Assembly: GCF_001611275.1 (NCBI RefSeq)
Contig: NZ_CP015080.1
Coordinates: 248,001-312,000, forward strand
Origin: Desulfuromonas sp. DDH964
GTDB taxonomy: Bacteria > Desulfobacterota > Desulfuromonadia > Desulfuromonadales > DDH964
Direction of reading: 5' to 3'
DNA length: 64,000 nucleotides
Shown: positions 16,804 to 25,929 of the stretch, piece after piece
Layout: every line of letters starts with the position of its first letter
Numbering within the stretch: position 1 is the stretch's first letter
The notes under the pieces: model-generated
The model's input: only the letters and a program-made list of their open reading frames with translations
Told to the model about the DNA's origin: nothing
Database searches by the model: none
Made by a program: the position numbers and the translations under genes

Positions 16804-18165
16804 TCACCCCAACCTGTATTCCCTGAGCTTGTTCTGCAGGGTCTGGCGGGTGATGCCGAGAATCTCGGCGGCGCGGGTGCGGTTGCCGTCGGTCTGGGCG
16901 AGGGTAGCCCGGATGAGGTCCTTCTCCATCTCCTTGAGAGTGTGCCCGGGGCGCAGGGCGAAGGGGCGCACTGTGCTTGCAGCCGCCTCGCGGACGGAAA
17001 CGGGAAGCTCGCGCAGGCCGATCTGCTCGCCGAGGCAGAGGATGACCGCCCGCTCCAGGGTGTTTTCCAGTTCGCGGATGTTGCCGGGCCAGGCGTAGGC
17101 GAGCAGGGCATCCAGGGCTTCGGGATGAAGGCCGCGGATGTCCTTGCGGTTTTTAGCACTGTACTTTTCCAGAAAATGCCCGGCCAGTGTCGGGATGTCT
17201 TCTGGGCGCTCGCGCAAGGGGGGTAGTTCCAGGGGAACGACACTGAGCCGGAAGAAAAGGTCTTGGCGGAAGCTGCCCTCTGCCACCATCTGTTGCAGGT
17301 CCTTGTGGGTGGCCGCAAGCAGGCGCACGTCGACCCTGATAGATTTGGTGCCGCCGAGCCGTTCGAACTCTCCCTCCTGCAGCACCCGCAGAATCTTGGC
17401 CTGGGTGGTGAGGCTCATGTCGCCGATCTCGTCGAGAAACAAGGTCCCCTTGTGGGCCAGCTCGAAGCGCCCCTTGCGTTGCTCGGCGGCGCCGGTGAAA
17501 GCTCCCTTTTCGTGGCCGAACAGCTCGCTCTCCAGCAGGTTTTCGTGCAGCGCCGCGCAGTTGACCTTGACGAAGGGGCCGTCCGAACGAGGGCTGTTCT
17601 GGTGGACGGCATTTGCGACCAGCTCCTTGCCGGTCCCCGACTCGCCGGTGATCAGCACGGTGGCATCTGACGGGGCGACCAGGACCAGGGTCTCGAAGAG
17701 TTCGCGCATCGGGCGGCTGCTGCCGATGATGTTGCCGAAGTCGAACTTTTCGCCGAGCCGCTCCTTGAGGGCGGCATTTTCCTGCTGCAGGCGCTCGAAA
17801 CTCAGGGCCCGCTCAACCGTCAGGGCCAGCTCCGAAGCATCCACCGGCTTGGTGACATAGTCGAAGGCGCCTTTTTTCATCGCTTCCACGGCATTTTCCA
17901 CTGAGGAGAAGGCGGTGATGATGATGACCGGCAGCTCCGGTTTCACTTCCTGGATCGCCTCAAGGGCTTCCATCCCTCCGACCCGCTTCATCTTCAGGTC
18001 GAGCAGGACAAGATCGAACTCGCGCTCCCGGGCCAGATGAATGGCTACATCCCCGTCGTCGGCCTCGACGATTTCGTACCCCTCGCCGCCTAGGTGGGCC
18101 TTGAGCATGGTGCGGTGGGCGACATCGTCGTCGACCACAAGAATAACGGCTTTAGCTTTTTCCAT
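16804..18165 (-). CDS. Sigma54-dependent response regulator (ZraR/AtoC type)
   Basis: A 453-aa three-domain regulator. The receiver has the phosphorylated Asp in LVLLDLKM, the AAA+ domain has GESGTGKE and the sigma54-contact GAFTGA motif, and a Fis-type helix-turn-helix closes it (RTRAAEILGITRQTLQNKL). It activates sigma54 promoters on phosphorylation by the kinase upstream. The start at 18165 follows AAGGAG; the frame extends to 18201 without similarity. It overlaps the second lspA by 14 bases. The system resembles ZraSR, with a ZraP-like gene at 12810. The inducing metal is inferred. Confidence 0.92.
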   Translation of the reverse strand: MEKAKAVILVVDDDVAHRTMLKAHLGGEGYEIVEADDGDVAIHLAREREFDLVLLDLKMKRVGGMEALEAIQEVKPELPVIIITAFSSVENAVEAMKKGAFDYVTKPVDASELALTVERALSFERLQQENAALKERLGEKFDFGNIIGSSRPMRELFETLVLVAPSDATVLITGESGTGKELVANAVHQNSPRSDGPFVKVNCAALHENLLESELFGHEKGAFTGAAEQRKGRFELAHKGTLFLDEIGDMSLTTQAKILRVLQEGEFERLGGTKSIRVDVRLLAATHKDLQQMVAEGSFRQDLFFRLSVVPLELPPLRERPEDIPTLAGHFLEKYSAKNRKDIRGLHPEALDALLAYAWPGNIRELENTLERAVILCLGEQIGLRELPVSVREAAASTVRPFALRPGHTLKEMEKDLIRATLAQTDGNRTRAAEILGITRQTLQNKLREYRLG

Positions 18166-18661
18166 ATTCCGGCTCCTTCCGGCTTCGCATGAGTTCCCCA
18201 ATCAGCAGTAAGGTGACGCCGGTGGTGATGGCAACGTCAGCGACATTGAAGACTCCGGTGCGCAGCCCTCCCAGACCCAGGTTCAGGAAGTCGACGACGG
18301 CGCCGTCGTTAACTACCCGGTCATAAAGGTTGCTGAGTCCTCCGCCCAGCACCAGAGACAGAGCCCCCACACCGACAGGGCGCAAGCTCCTTGAGGAGAG
18401 GGTCCAGACCAGCACGCCCAGCAATACCGCCCCGACCGCCATGATAAAGACCCAGAAACGCGCCGATTCCGGCAGACCTGAACCCATTCCCAGAAAGGCG
18501 CCGGGATTTTCCGCATACTGCAGGCGAAACAGGTCCCCCAAAAACGACAGTTCGGGAGAGCCGGCCAGGTACTCTCTGGCGACCGCCTTTGTGATCCGGT
18601 CGCAACCGACGCAGGAGAGAATGACCGGGGCCATCAGCAGGATTCTTCTTATTATCGTCAT
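18152..18661 (-). CDS. lspA: Lipoprotein signal peptidase II (copy 2)
   Basis: A 169-aa LspA. It has GCDRITKAVAREYL in place of the usual DQxTK start, NPGAFLGMGSGL, and catalytic aspartates in LYDRVVNDGAVVDF and FNVADVAI. ATG at 18661 follows GAGG; the longer frame into the kinase gene is a shadow. It sits between a sensor kinase and its response regulator and overlaps the latter, an unusual place for a housekeeping protease. It differs clearly in sequence from copy 1 at 2484. Confidence 0.92.
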   Translation of the reverse strand: MTIIRRILLMAPVILSCVGCDRITKAVAREYLAGSPELSFLGDLFRLQYAENPGAFLGMGSGLPESARFWVFIMAVGAVLLGVLVWTLSSRSLRPVGVGALSLVLGGGLSNLYDRVVNDGAVVDFLNLGLGGLRTGVFNVADVAITTGVTLLLIGELMRSRKEPEYGKS

Positions 18662-18686
18662 CCGTTTGTCCTCATGCTCCAACGTT

Positions 18687-20477
18687 TCACGCTGGACTTC
18701 CAATCTCTTTGCGTTGTGCCGGCTCCCGGGGAAGAATGACCTCGACCCGGGTGCCCTTTTCCGGCGCGCTTTCCACCTCGATGCGGCCGCCGTGCTGCTC
18801 CACGATCTGCTGGACCATCGCCAGCCCCAGTCCGGTGCCGGTCTTGCGGGTAGTGAAGAAGGGGTCGAACATCCGCGACCGTTCTTCCGGGGCCATCCCT
18901 TTGCCGGTGTCCTCCACCCAGAAGCGGATCTCCGCATCCTGCTCTCGTGCCCCGAGACGGATTTCCCCTCCGGCTTCGGTGGCGGCCCGGGCGTTCTGCA
19001 GCAGGTTGATCAGCACCTGGGTCAGCAGGTCGGAATCGGCTGTGAAGTTGACCCTCTCGGCGGGCGGGTCGAGCTGAAAGGTCAGGTTCCGGGCCGCCAG
19101 ATCGTCCTGCAGCAGCCGTGCGGTGCGGCGCAGCAGATCGCCCAGGTCGATCTCCGCCGGTTCCGGCTCCCGCGGCCGGGCGAACTGCAGCAGGGCGGAG
19201 ATGGTGCGATTGAGCCGGTCGACCTCGCCGACCATCAGTTCGGCGTACTCCCCGGCGTGCGGGTCCTTTGCTCCGAGTTTGGCAAAATACTGGGCAAAGC
19301 CGCGCAGGGTTCCCAAGGGGTTGCGGATTTCGTGGGCGATGCCGGCCGCCATGCGCCCGAGAGTGGCGTGCCGCCGGGAGCGCTCCAGCGCCTCTTCCAT
19401 GGCCTTGATCTCACGCAGGTCCCGGACAACCAGCACGGTCCCCAGCGGCTCTCCGTCCCGGTCTGTCAGGCGCGAGGCGCTCACCTTGACCGGGATGCTC
19501 TCGCCGTTCGGCCGACGGCATTCCATCGGCCGCTCAACAAATTCGCGGCCTTCGCGAATCAGCGGCGCAATCTCGCAGCGCTCGGCTCCGGTCAGGGCTT
19601 CCAGGGGTCTGCCCTCGGCGGCCTCTCCCTGTTGGCCGAAGATCCCCCGGGCCTTGTCGTTGAGAGAGACGATGCGGCCTTGGTTGTCCAGGGTGATCAG
19701 CCCGGCGGGCATGCTGTCGATGACGTTGCGGGTGTAAAGCTCCATGTTGGCCAGGGTGGTTTTGGCCACCCGGCTCTGCTGTGAAAGGAAGAGGAAATAA
19801 AACCCGGTCGACCCCAGAAGCAGCAGAAGCCCGCCCATGAGCAGGCTCTGGCGGACATCTTCGTCGCGGGCCGCTTCGAACTCGCTGGTGTAAAGTCCCA
19901 CGAAAACCACCCGGCGGCCAACCTCCTCGCCCGGTGCGCAGCCCATTCCGCACCACCTCTGCCAGCGCCCCATCATCCCTTCACGGCCGGCGCCTTCCGG
20001 CAAAACCGGGTTGAACTCCCTGGCGACTTCGAACACGGACCGGCCGGCGCCATCCTTCGTCCGGCGGGTGCGGGGCTGCTCCTGCGCCAGAACTTGTGCA
20101 ACCGGCAGGATATCGTCGCTGCTACGCCTCTCGCCTGCCGCCGTCAGCAGTCGACCGGAGGCGTCGGCAACGATGACATAGGCGACCGAATCGGATCGGG
20201 CCGTCTCCCGCACCAGGGTCGCCAGGGAGTTGCCTTCCCAGTTCATCATCATGGAGGTGCGGGCCCCCGCCTCGAAGGCGCGAATGAGGGTCAGACCTTC
20301 CTCCCGCAGGAAGTTCTCCATCAGGCGCTCTTCGCGATCCAGATTGCGCCAGGTGACCGCGCCGAGGATCATGGCCAGGATGATGGCGGCAAGAATGAGC
20401 CCCAGGGCCGGCAGGGAGAGTCGTTTGGGTTGGTGCGATGCTGGAATCATTTTCTTGCCGATGAAAACCTTTTTCAA
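18687..20477 (-). CDS. ZraS-like sensor histidine kinase
   Basis: A 596-aa membrane kinase. The order is a membrane helix (about 22–43), a periplasmic sensor of about 160 residues including a CGMGC motif, a second helix (about 215–237), a PAS domain, HisKA with the phospho-accepting His in AAGIAHEIRNPLG, and HATPase with NLLQNARAA, DTGKGM and GTGLGLAMV. It phosphorylates the regulator downstream. The CGMGC pair may bind metal, which is inference. The TTG at 20477 and ATG at 20450 are both possible starts. It is divergent from a CadC-like gene. Confidence 0.9.
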   Translation of the reverse strand: MKKVFIGKKMIPASHQPKRLSLPALGLILAAIILAMILGAVTWRNLDREERLMENFLREEGLTLIRAFEAGARTSMMMNWEGNSLATLVRETARSDSVAYVIVADASGRLLTAAGERRSSDDILPVAQVLAQEQPRTRRTKDGAGRSVFEVAREFNPVLPEGAGREGMMGRWQRWCGMGCAPGEEVGRRVVFVGLYTSEFEAARDEDVRQSLLMGGLLLLLGSTGFYFLFLSQQSRVAKTTLANMELYTRNVIDSMPAGLITLDNQGRIVSLNDKARGIFGQQGEAAEGRPLEALTGAERCEIAPLIREGREFVERPMECRRPNGESIPVKVSASRLTDRDGEPLGTVLVVRDLREIKAMEEALERSRRHATLGRMAAGIAHEIRNPLGTLRGFAQYFAKLGAKDPHAGEYAELMVGEVDRLNRTISALLQFARPREPEPAEIDLGDLLRRTARLLQDDLAARNLTFQLDPPAERVNFTADSDLLTQVLINLLQNARAATEAGGEIRLGAREQDAEIRFWVEDTGKGMAPEERSRMFDPFFTTRKTGTGLGLAMVQQIVEQHGGRIEVESAPEKGTRVEVILPREPAQRKEIGSPA

Positions 20478-20484
20478 TTTCTTC

Positions 20485-20540
20485 TTGACAGAGAAAGGCC
20501 ATGAAGGGTAAAAAGCCAGAAACGATTGAACGATTATTCA
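20485..20540 (+). promoter_or_regulatory. Promoter and possible operator of the second CadC-like gene
   Basis: TTGACA (20485–20490), 18 bases, TAAAAA (20509–20514), followed by TTGAACgattATTCA (20526–20540), whose half-sites resemble ArsR/SmtB operators. An ATG at 20501 would lie between the promoter boxes, which argues for the start at 20555. Confidence 0.45.
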
Positions 20541-20554
20541 CACAAACGGACAAC

Positions 20555-20908
20555 ATGTCAAAAGATATCTGTCAGATAATTTACGTGGATGACGAACGGG
20601 TTGCACGGGCCCGGGCCAGGATGCACGACGAGCAGACCATTGCAGATCTGGCCGAAACCTTCAAGGTCCTCAGCGAGCCGACGCGGGTGCGCATTCTCCA
20701 TGCCCTCTCCGAGGAGGAGCTGTGCGTCTGCGACATTTCCGCAGTCGTCCAAATGTCTTCATCGGCTGTCTCCCACCAGCTGCGTATCCTGCGCACTGCC
20801 CGTTTGGTCAGGTCGAGAAAAGACGGCAAGATGGTTTATTACTCCCTCGACGACGAGCATGTCCGCAACCTCTTTGAGGAAGGCATCCGCCACTTAAAAG
20901 AGAAGTAA
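20555..20908 (+). CDS. CadC/SmtB-like ArsR-family metal-sensing repressor (2)
   Basis: A 117-aa winged-helix repressor with the CVC metal site (EEELCVCDISAVVQMSSSAV) and an N-terminal DICQIIYVDDERV arm that aligns with the CadC N-terminus. That alignment and the upstream promoter favour ATG 20555 over 20501. It is divergent from the sensor kinase and precedes feoB. It should respond to thiophilic metals. It is clearly related to, but not a recent copy of, the regulator at 16415. Confidence 0.88.
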   Translation: MSKDICQIIYVDDERVARARARMHDEQTIADLAETFKVLSEPTRVRILHALSEEELCVCDISAVVQMSSSAVSHQLRILRTARLVRSRKDGKMVYYSLDDEHVRNLFEEGIRHLKEK

Positions 20909-20929
20909 TTCCTTTTTTTACCCCAACGC

Positions 20930-20953
20930 TTGAACATATCTTCACGCGTTCAA
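20930..20953 (+). promoter_or_regulatory. Inverted repeat upstream of feoB
   Basis: A perfect TTGAAC-N12-GTTCAA repeat lies 31 bases before the feoB start. The half-site matches the TGAAC core of SmtB/ArsR operators. Binding by the neighbouring CadC-like protein or the downstream DtxR-type protein is possible. Confidence 0.45.
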
Positions 20954-20983
20954 AATAAGCACTAAATTTACCTGGAGGTAGAC

Positions 20984-22978
20984 ATGAGTCAAAAGAGAGG
21001 TTGCGGCTGCCAGGGCGGCCAGACCAGCGAAGAGAGCGGGCTCAAAAAGATCGTCATGGTGGGCAACCCCAACGTGGGCAAGAGCGCCCTGTTCAACCGC
21101 CTGACCGGCTCTTACGTGGTGGTTTCCAACTACCCTGGGACTACGGTTGAGATGTCCCGGGGCAAGTGCCGAATCGGCACCGAAGAGTTCAATGTCGAAG
21201 ATACGCCCGGGATGTATTCCCTGCTGCCGATCACCGAAGAAGAGCGCGTCAGCCGGGACATCCTGCGGGACGGCGGGGCCGATGTGGTGCTGCAGGTGGT
21301 CGACGCCAAGAACCTCAAGCGGATGCTCTCGCTCACCCTGCAGCTGGTCGAGGCCGACCTGCCGGTGGTGCTGGTCCTCAACATGATCGATGAAGCCGAG
21401 CGCCTCGGCATCCGCATCGATACCGCATTGCTGGAGCAGAAGCTGGGCATTCCGGTCGTGGCCATCTCGGCCCTCTCCGGCAAAGGTGTCGACACCCTGA
21501 AAGAGAAAATCGCCTCCTACCGTCACCCGCAAGAAACTCCGGAGATTTATTACGGCGAAACTATCGAGGGGGCACTGAACGCCCTGGCCCCGATCATGCC
21601 GGTCGACCGTGGTCTATCCCAGCGGGCTCTGGCCCTGTTGCTGATCCAGGGCGATGCGGCCATTGCCGAAGAGGAGCGAGCCTTGGAAGGGCGATCGACC
21701 GATTTTCTCGACGCCACGTTAGCGGAGCTGGAAGAAAAGCTGGAGGAGCCCGCCAGTTATGCTGTGCCGATGATTCTCCATCAAAGTGCTGTCAACATTT
21801 GCACCGAAACCTTTGCGCCGCCGGCCAGCAAAAGCAAATCCTTCGCTAATCGCCTCAGCAGCTGGACCATGCGACCGCTGACGGGTGTCCCAATCCTGCT
21901 GCTGGTCCTTTATTTTGGTCTGTATAAGTTCGTTGGCGACTTCGGTGCCGGGACCATCGTTGATTTTCTGGAGGCCGATATTTTTGAGGTCTACCTCAAC
22001 CCCTGGATCAACGGCCTGCTCACCACTTACGTCCCCTGGGCGCCGGTGCGCGACCTGATCGGCATGGATTACGGCATCGTCACCCTGGGCATTCGTTATG
22101 CCATCGCCATCATCCTGCCGATCGTCGGCACCTTCTTCATCGCCTTTTCGATCATTGAGGATACCGGTTATCTGCCGCGCCTGGCGCTTCTGGTCGACCG
22201 GATCTTCAAAAAGATCGGCCTCAATGGACGGGCGGTCATCCCCATGACTCTCGGCTTCGGCTGCGATACCATGGCGACCATGGTCACCCGCACCCTGGAA
22301 ACCAAACGGGAGCGGATCATCGCCACTTTGCTACTGGCCCTGGCGATCCCTTGCAGCGCCCAGCTCGGGGTCATTCTCGGCATGGTCGCGGAAAAGCCGG
22401 CCGCCATGGCGGTCTGGGCCGGCTTCATGCTCTTCATCTTCCTCTTTGTCGGCTTCCTGACCGCCCGGCTGATGCCCGGCGACCGCCCGAACTTCTACAT
22501 GGAGGTCCCGCCCCTGCGCATGCCTCGTCCGGGAGCGGTCTTCATGAAGACCTACACCCGCATGCAGTGGTACTTCGTGGAGATCCTGCCGCTCTTCATC
22601 CTGGCCAGCGTCCTGATCTGGCTGGGGAAAATCACCGCAACCTTCGATGTCGTCGTTTCCTGGCTCTCCCATGTGATGGGCTGGATCGGCTTGCCGAAAG
22701 AAGCTGCAGTCGCCTTCCTGTTCGGTTTTTTCCGCCGCGACTACGGCGCCGCCGGCCTCTACGACCTGCAGCAGGCCGGCGCCCTGACCGGCAACCAGCT
22801 GGCCGTGGCGGTGATCACCCTGACCCTGTTCGTCCCCTGCGTCGCCCAGTTCTTGATGATGAAAAAGGAGCGGGGACTCAAGATGGCCTGCGCCATGGCC
22901 CTGTTCATCTTTCCCTTCGCCTTTGCGGTCGGTGGCCTGGTGAATGCCTTGCTCAATCTCACCGGGATTCTGCTGTGA
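20984..22978 (+). CDS. feoB: Ferrous iron transport protein B
   Basis: Inner-membrane Fe(II) (or related divalent metal) transporter with an N-terminal GTPase: GNPNVGKSALFNRL, the G2 region YPGTTVE, DTPGMYSL and NMID. A helical spacer and about eight membrane segments containing two Gate-type repeats follow. The N-terminus begins with a Cys-rich SQKRGCGCQGG tail. Length of 664 aa is at the short end for FeoB. ATG follows TGGAGG. Its stop overlaps a zinc-ribbon ORF, and a FeoA-containing DtxR-type regulator follows. That supports iron, though the metal-resistance setting leaves other divalent metals open. Confidence 0.95.
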   Translation: MSQKRGCGCQGGQTSEESGLKKIVMVGNPNVGKSALFNRLTGSYVVVSNYPGTTVEMSRGKCRIGTEEFNVEDTPGMYSLLPITEEERVSRDILRDGGADVVLQVVDAKNLKRMLSLTLQLVEADLPVVLVLNMIDEAERLGIRIDTALLEQKLGIPVVAISALSGKGVDTLKEKIASYRHPQETPEIYYGETIEGALNALAPIMPVDRGLSQRALALLLIQGDAAIAEEERALEGRSTDFLDATLAELEEKLEEPASYAVPMILHQSAVNICTETFAPPASKSKSFANRLSSWTMRPLTGVPILLLVLYFGLYKFVGDFGAGTIVDFLEADIFEVYLNPWINGLLTTYVPWAPVRDLIGMDYGIVTLGIRYAIAIILPIVGTFFIAFSIIEDTGYLPRLALLVDRIFKKIGLNGRAVIPMTLGFGCDTMATMVTRTLETKRERIIATLLLALAIPCSAQLGVILGMVAEKPAAMAVWAGFMLFIFLFVGFLTARLMPGDRPNFYMEVPPLRMPRPGAVFMKTYTRMQWYFVEILPLFILASVLIWLGKITATFDVVVSWLSHVMGWIGLPKEAAVAFLFGFFRRDYGAAGLYDLQQAGALTGNQLAVAVITLTLFVPCVAQFLMMKKERGLKMACAMALFIFPFAFAVGGLVNALLNLTGILL

Positions 22979-23169
22979 TCTGCCCTTTCTGCCGCAAGGA
23001 GTTCGTCGCGAAGGACGCCAAGAAGGAGTGCCGGAGCTGCTCGTCCTTCGGCGGCTGCCAGAAGGTCAAATGCCCTTTCTGCGGCTACGAATCGCCCCGC
23101 GAGCCGGAATTTGTTGAAACATTACGCGAGTTAAAAAAAGAAATTCAGGAGAAAAATCGATGCCGATAA
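22975..23169 (+). CDS. Small zinc-ribbon protein linked to FeoB
   Basis: A 64-aa protein starting at a GTG that overlaps the feoB stop (GTGA). Four cysteine knuckles are visible: CPFCRKEF, ECRSCSSFGGC and CPFCGYE, followed by a charged helical tail. It overlaps the next gene by 10 bases, so the three genes are translationally coupled. It probably binds zinc or iron. Role in Fe(II) uptake is unknown, perhaps analogous to small FeoC-like accessory proteins. Confidence 0.8.
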   Translation: MICPFCRKEFVAKDAKKECRSCSSFGGCQKVKCPFCGYESPREPEFVETLRELKKEIQEKNRCR

Positions 23170-23816
23170 ATGAACGGATTGAAGAAGCGCTGGAGGTTCT
23201 GTGGGTCTGTCTGGTGGATGCCAACCCGCAGCTGAACACGGAAAGCCAGTTGAGCGAGAAACTGGAGATCCCCCTCGACCGGCTGGTTCAGAAGGGGCTG
23301 GTGGAATCCAAGAATGAGTCCGTCCACTTTACCCCGGCGGGAAAGCAGGAAGCCGAGCGGGCCATCCGCCGGCACCGCCTTTCGGAGCGCCTGTTCCACG
23401 ACATCATCGAAACCGACCAAGCGGATATGGAAGAGGCCGCCTGCCAGGTGGAGCACATCGTTAAAAAAGGAATCGAAGAGAAAATCTGCCGCCTGCTGGG
23501 GCACCCTGAAACCTGTCCCCACGGCAAGCCGATTCCTCCCGGGGACTGCTGCCGCAAGGCCCGCGAGACGAAAGAGAAATTCGTTGCCCCCCTGGCCAGT
23601 CTGAAACCGGGGGAGACCGGGACGATTGCCTACATCAAGGCGGGCGATTCGAAGAAGCTGCAAAAGCTGATGGCCATGGGCGTGCTTCCCGGCAATGCCA
23701 TCGAATTGAACGCCAATTTCCCATCCTTTGTCTTTTCGGTCGATTACAGCCAGTATGCGGTCGATGCCGACATGGCCTCGGCGATCGTTGTCAAAAGAGG
23801 CGAATCCGGGAGTTGA
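23160..23816 (+). CDS. DtxR-type iron-dependent regulator with FeoA/SH3 domain
   Basis: A 218-aa protein with an N-terminal winged helix (residues about 5–65) and a dimerisation domain with ERLFHDIIETDQADMEEAAC and GHPETCPHGKPIP, the metal-ligand region of DtxR/MntR proteins. A C-terminal FeoA-like beta-barrel follows (KPGETGTIAYIKAGD, MGVLPGNAIEL). It would repress or tune the feoB operon in response to Fe or Mn. ATG lies within the zinc-ribbon 3' end. Confidence 0.88.
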   Translation: MPINERIEEALEVLWVCLVDANPQLNTESQLSEKLEIPLDRLVQKGLVESKNESVHFTPAGKQEAERAIRRHRLSERLFHDIIETDQADMEEAACQVEHIVKKGIEEKICRLLGHPETCPHGKPIPPGDCCRKARETKEKFVAPLASLKPGETGTIAYIKAGDSKKLQKLMAMGVLPGNAIELNANFPSFVFSVDYSQYAVDADMASAIVVKRGESGS

Positions 23817-23818
23817 TT

Positions 23819-24922
23819 ATGTTTGAGACTGTTACGGGTATCCTTATCGAGTGCTGGGAAATCCTGGTCGAGTCGGCCCCTTATGTGCTGTTCGGATTTT
23901 TCGCCGCCGGGGTGCTCAAGGCTCTGCTGCCTGAGGAAACGGTGGCCCGGCACCTGGGGAAGAACAGCACCGCCTCGGTGCTCAAGGCTTCGCTGTTCGG
24001 CATTCCCCTGCCACTTTGCTCCTGCGGGGTGATCCCCGCGGCCATCGGCTTGCGCAAACAAGGGGCAAGCAAGGGGGCCTCGGCGGCGTTCCTGGTTTCG
24101 GTTCCCGAAACCGGCGTCGACTCCATCGCCATCACCTACGCCCTACTCGACCCGATCATGACTGTGGTGCGGCCTGTGGCCTCCTTCATCACCGCCACGG
24201 TGACCGGGCTGCTGATCAATCGCCTCCCAGAAGATGGACCTGAGCCTGCCGGGTCCGGCAGCAGGAAAGGTGACGGGAGCTGCGGCTGCGCCTCCTCCTG
24301 CCGTGGGAATCTGACCGCCCCGGAACCCCGGCCACCTCTCGGTCGCCGCTTGCGAAACGGTCTCGCCTACGCCTTCGGCGATCTGCTAGGGGACATAGGC
24401 AAGTGGCTGCTATTGGGCATCTCCATCGCCGGGGTGGTCGCCTACTTCGTTCCGGACGACTTCTTCACCCGCTATCTCGGCAATGAACTTTTGTCTCTGC
24501 TAATCATGCTCGGAGTGGGGATTCCCCTCTACATCTGTGCCAGCGCTTCGACCCCAGTGGCAGCAGCCTTAGTCCTCAAGGGACTCTCTCCGGGTGCAGC
24601 ACTGGTCTTTCTGCTGGCCGGACCGGCCACCAATGCGGCAACCATCACTGTGGTCGCCCGTTATTTCGGTCGGGCAGCGACTATCGTCTACCTGTGCTCG
24701 ATCGCCCTCTGCTCCTTGGCTCTTGGGTGGCTCACCAACCGCATCTACGCCTGGAGCGGACTCGATATCACGCGGTGGGTGAGCGAGGTCGGCGCGGCTG
24801 CCGATTCCCCTATGATGGTGGCTGCGGCCGTGGCACTTCTGCTGCTTCTGGCGCGATGCTACTGGCCGCGCGGAAAAGACGCAGATTGTGGATGCCAGAC
24901 CTCCGAAGCCGACGGCACCTGA
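23819..24922 (+). CDS. SO_0444/YraQ-family efflux permease
   Basis: A polytopic membrane protein of 367 aa with about eight helices in two repeats. The diagnostic FGIPLPLCSCGVIPAA motif holds a CxC pair and is mirrored by LGVGIPLYICASASTPVAA in the second half. A cytoplasmic Cys-rich loop (SCGCASSC) lies between the halves. Members are associated with Cu, Zn or arsenic efflux. ATG at 23819 with GGGAG six bases upstream is better than TTG at 23813. The last 10 residues include CGC. Confidence 0.88.
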   Translation: MFETVTGILIECWEILVESAPYVLFGFFAAGVLKALLPEETVARHLGKNSTASVLKASLFGIPLPLCSCGVIPAAIGLRKQGASKGASAAFLVSVPETGVDSIAITYALLDPIMTVVRPVASFITATVTGLLINRLPEDGPEPAGSGSRKGDGSCGCASSCRGNLTAPEPRPPLGRRLRNGLAYAFGDLLGDIGKWLLLGISIAGVVAYFVPDDFFTRYLGNELLSLLIMLGVGIPLYICASASTPVAAALVLKGLSPGAALVFLLAGPATNAATITVVARYFGRAATIVYLCSIALCSLALGWLTNRIYAWSGLDITRWVSEVGAAADSPMMVAAAVALLLLLARCYWPRGKDADCGCQTSEADGT

Positions 24923-24990
24923 AGCCCCTCCTGCTGACCGGCGGTTCGTCGGTCCAAATGTCTGAACTACCTAAAACAGGCAATTGATTG

Positions 24991-25463
24991 CGGCGATCCA
25001 GCCCCCGGTACTGTATCGCCTCGGCCAAATGCTGCTGATGGATATTTTCTTCTCCCACCAGATAAGCAATCGTCCGTGCCACCTTGAGGATACGACTGTA
25101 GCTACGTGCCGACAGCCCCAGCTTGTCGGTGACCATCTCCAGCAGTTTCTGCCCCTGGTCGTCCACCGGGCAGAATTTGCGGATATGCCGGGCGGCCATG
25201 GCGGCGTTGGCGTGCAGGCCATAGGGAGCAAGACGCTCGCGCTGGATCGTGCGGGCTTTTTCTACCCGGGCACGGATGGTTGCCGAAGATTCCCCTTCGA
25301 CCGGATCGGCCAGATCCTTGTGCGGCACCCGTGGGACATCGATCTGCAGGTCGATTCTATCCAGCAATGGTCCTGACAATCGCCGCCGATAACTTTGGAT
25401 GTCGTGCGGTGTACAAGTACATAAGTTACTGAAATCACCGAGGAATCCACACTTGCAGGGTTG
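24991..25463 (-). pseudogene. yifB/comM 3' fragment (copy A)
   Basis: Only the last third of a YifB/ComM Mg-chelatase-like AAA+ ATPase remains. It begins at QPCKCGFLGDF (normally MNPC...) and runs through CTCTPHDIQSYRRRL, SGPLLDRIDLQIDV, ARSYSRILKVARTIA and AIQYRGLDRR. Walker motifs and the N-terminal domain are missing. The normal stop is lost and the frame runs on to 24810, antisense to the permease. The cut lies where the opposed HTH ORF begins. Confidence 0.85.
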
Positions 25464-25929
25464 CGTGTATCTTTTCCTACTTTTCTGAAGCAGCCAACCA
25501 AGCCCACAAAATCGAAATTCCCCTTCAAATTCAACCACTTTCCGAGTTCGCTCAAGAACCGGTCACCCTCGGAGACCACCTGCGCCGGCGCCGTCTCGAA
25601 CTCGGTCTGTACCAAAAAGATGTCGCGGCCAAGCTCGGAGTAACTACCTCCACCATCTGGAACTGGGAGCACGGGTGGACCGCCGATTTCCGGTACATCC
25701 CCCAGATCGTCACCTTCCTCGGCTACAATCCCATCCCCTGTCCCGATGATCTACTGGAAAGATTGGCCTGGTACAAGCAGGTCAACGGTCTGACTCTGGA
25801 ACAGCTCGGTGCCGAGATGGGTCGCGATCCTGAGCAGTTGGCCGAATGGCTGAGTGGGAGACACAAGCCGTGTCGGCGGAATCGAGAGGAGCTTGATCTT
25901 TTCTTGTCGGTTCACTCCCAAGGGCCTGG
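24991..25929. repeat. Direct repeat copy A: yifB 3' fragment plus helix-turn-helix ORF
   Basis: This segment aligns with 40561–41499 at a constant offset of 15,570 bases at every point checked (yifB end, NPC codons, the shared ATCGAAATTC, HTH C-terminus). That means no net insertion or deletion over about 0.94 kb, including the non-coding middle. Identity by eye is roughly 70–80%. The flanks outside do not match. Confidence 0.8.

Noticed and set aside
18330..19784. 484-aa plus-strand frame opposite the sensor kinase and lspA
   Set aside because: Spans two real genes in antisense and has no domain.
20501..20554. Upstream ATG extension of the second CadC-like repressor
   Set aside because: Lies between the -35 and -10 boxes and adds 18 residues without similarity to CadC.
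24810..25538. Full-length 242-aa protein from the yifB fragment frame
   Set aside because: Both ends are read-through into unrelated sequence; only the 24991–25463 part is YifB-like.
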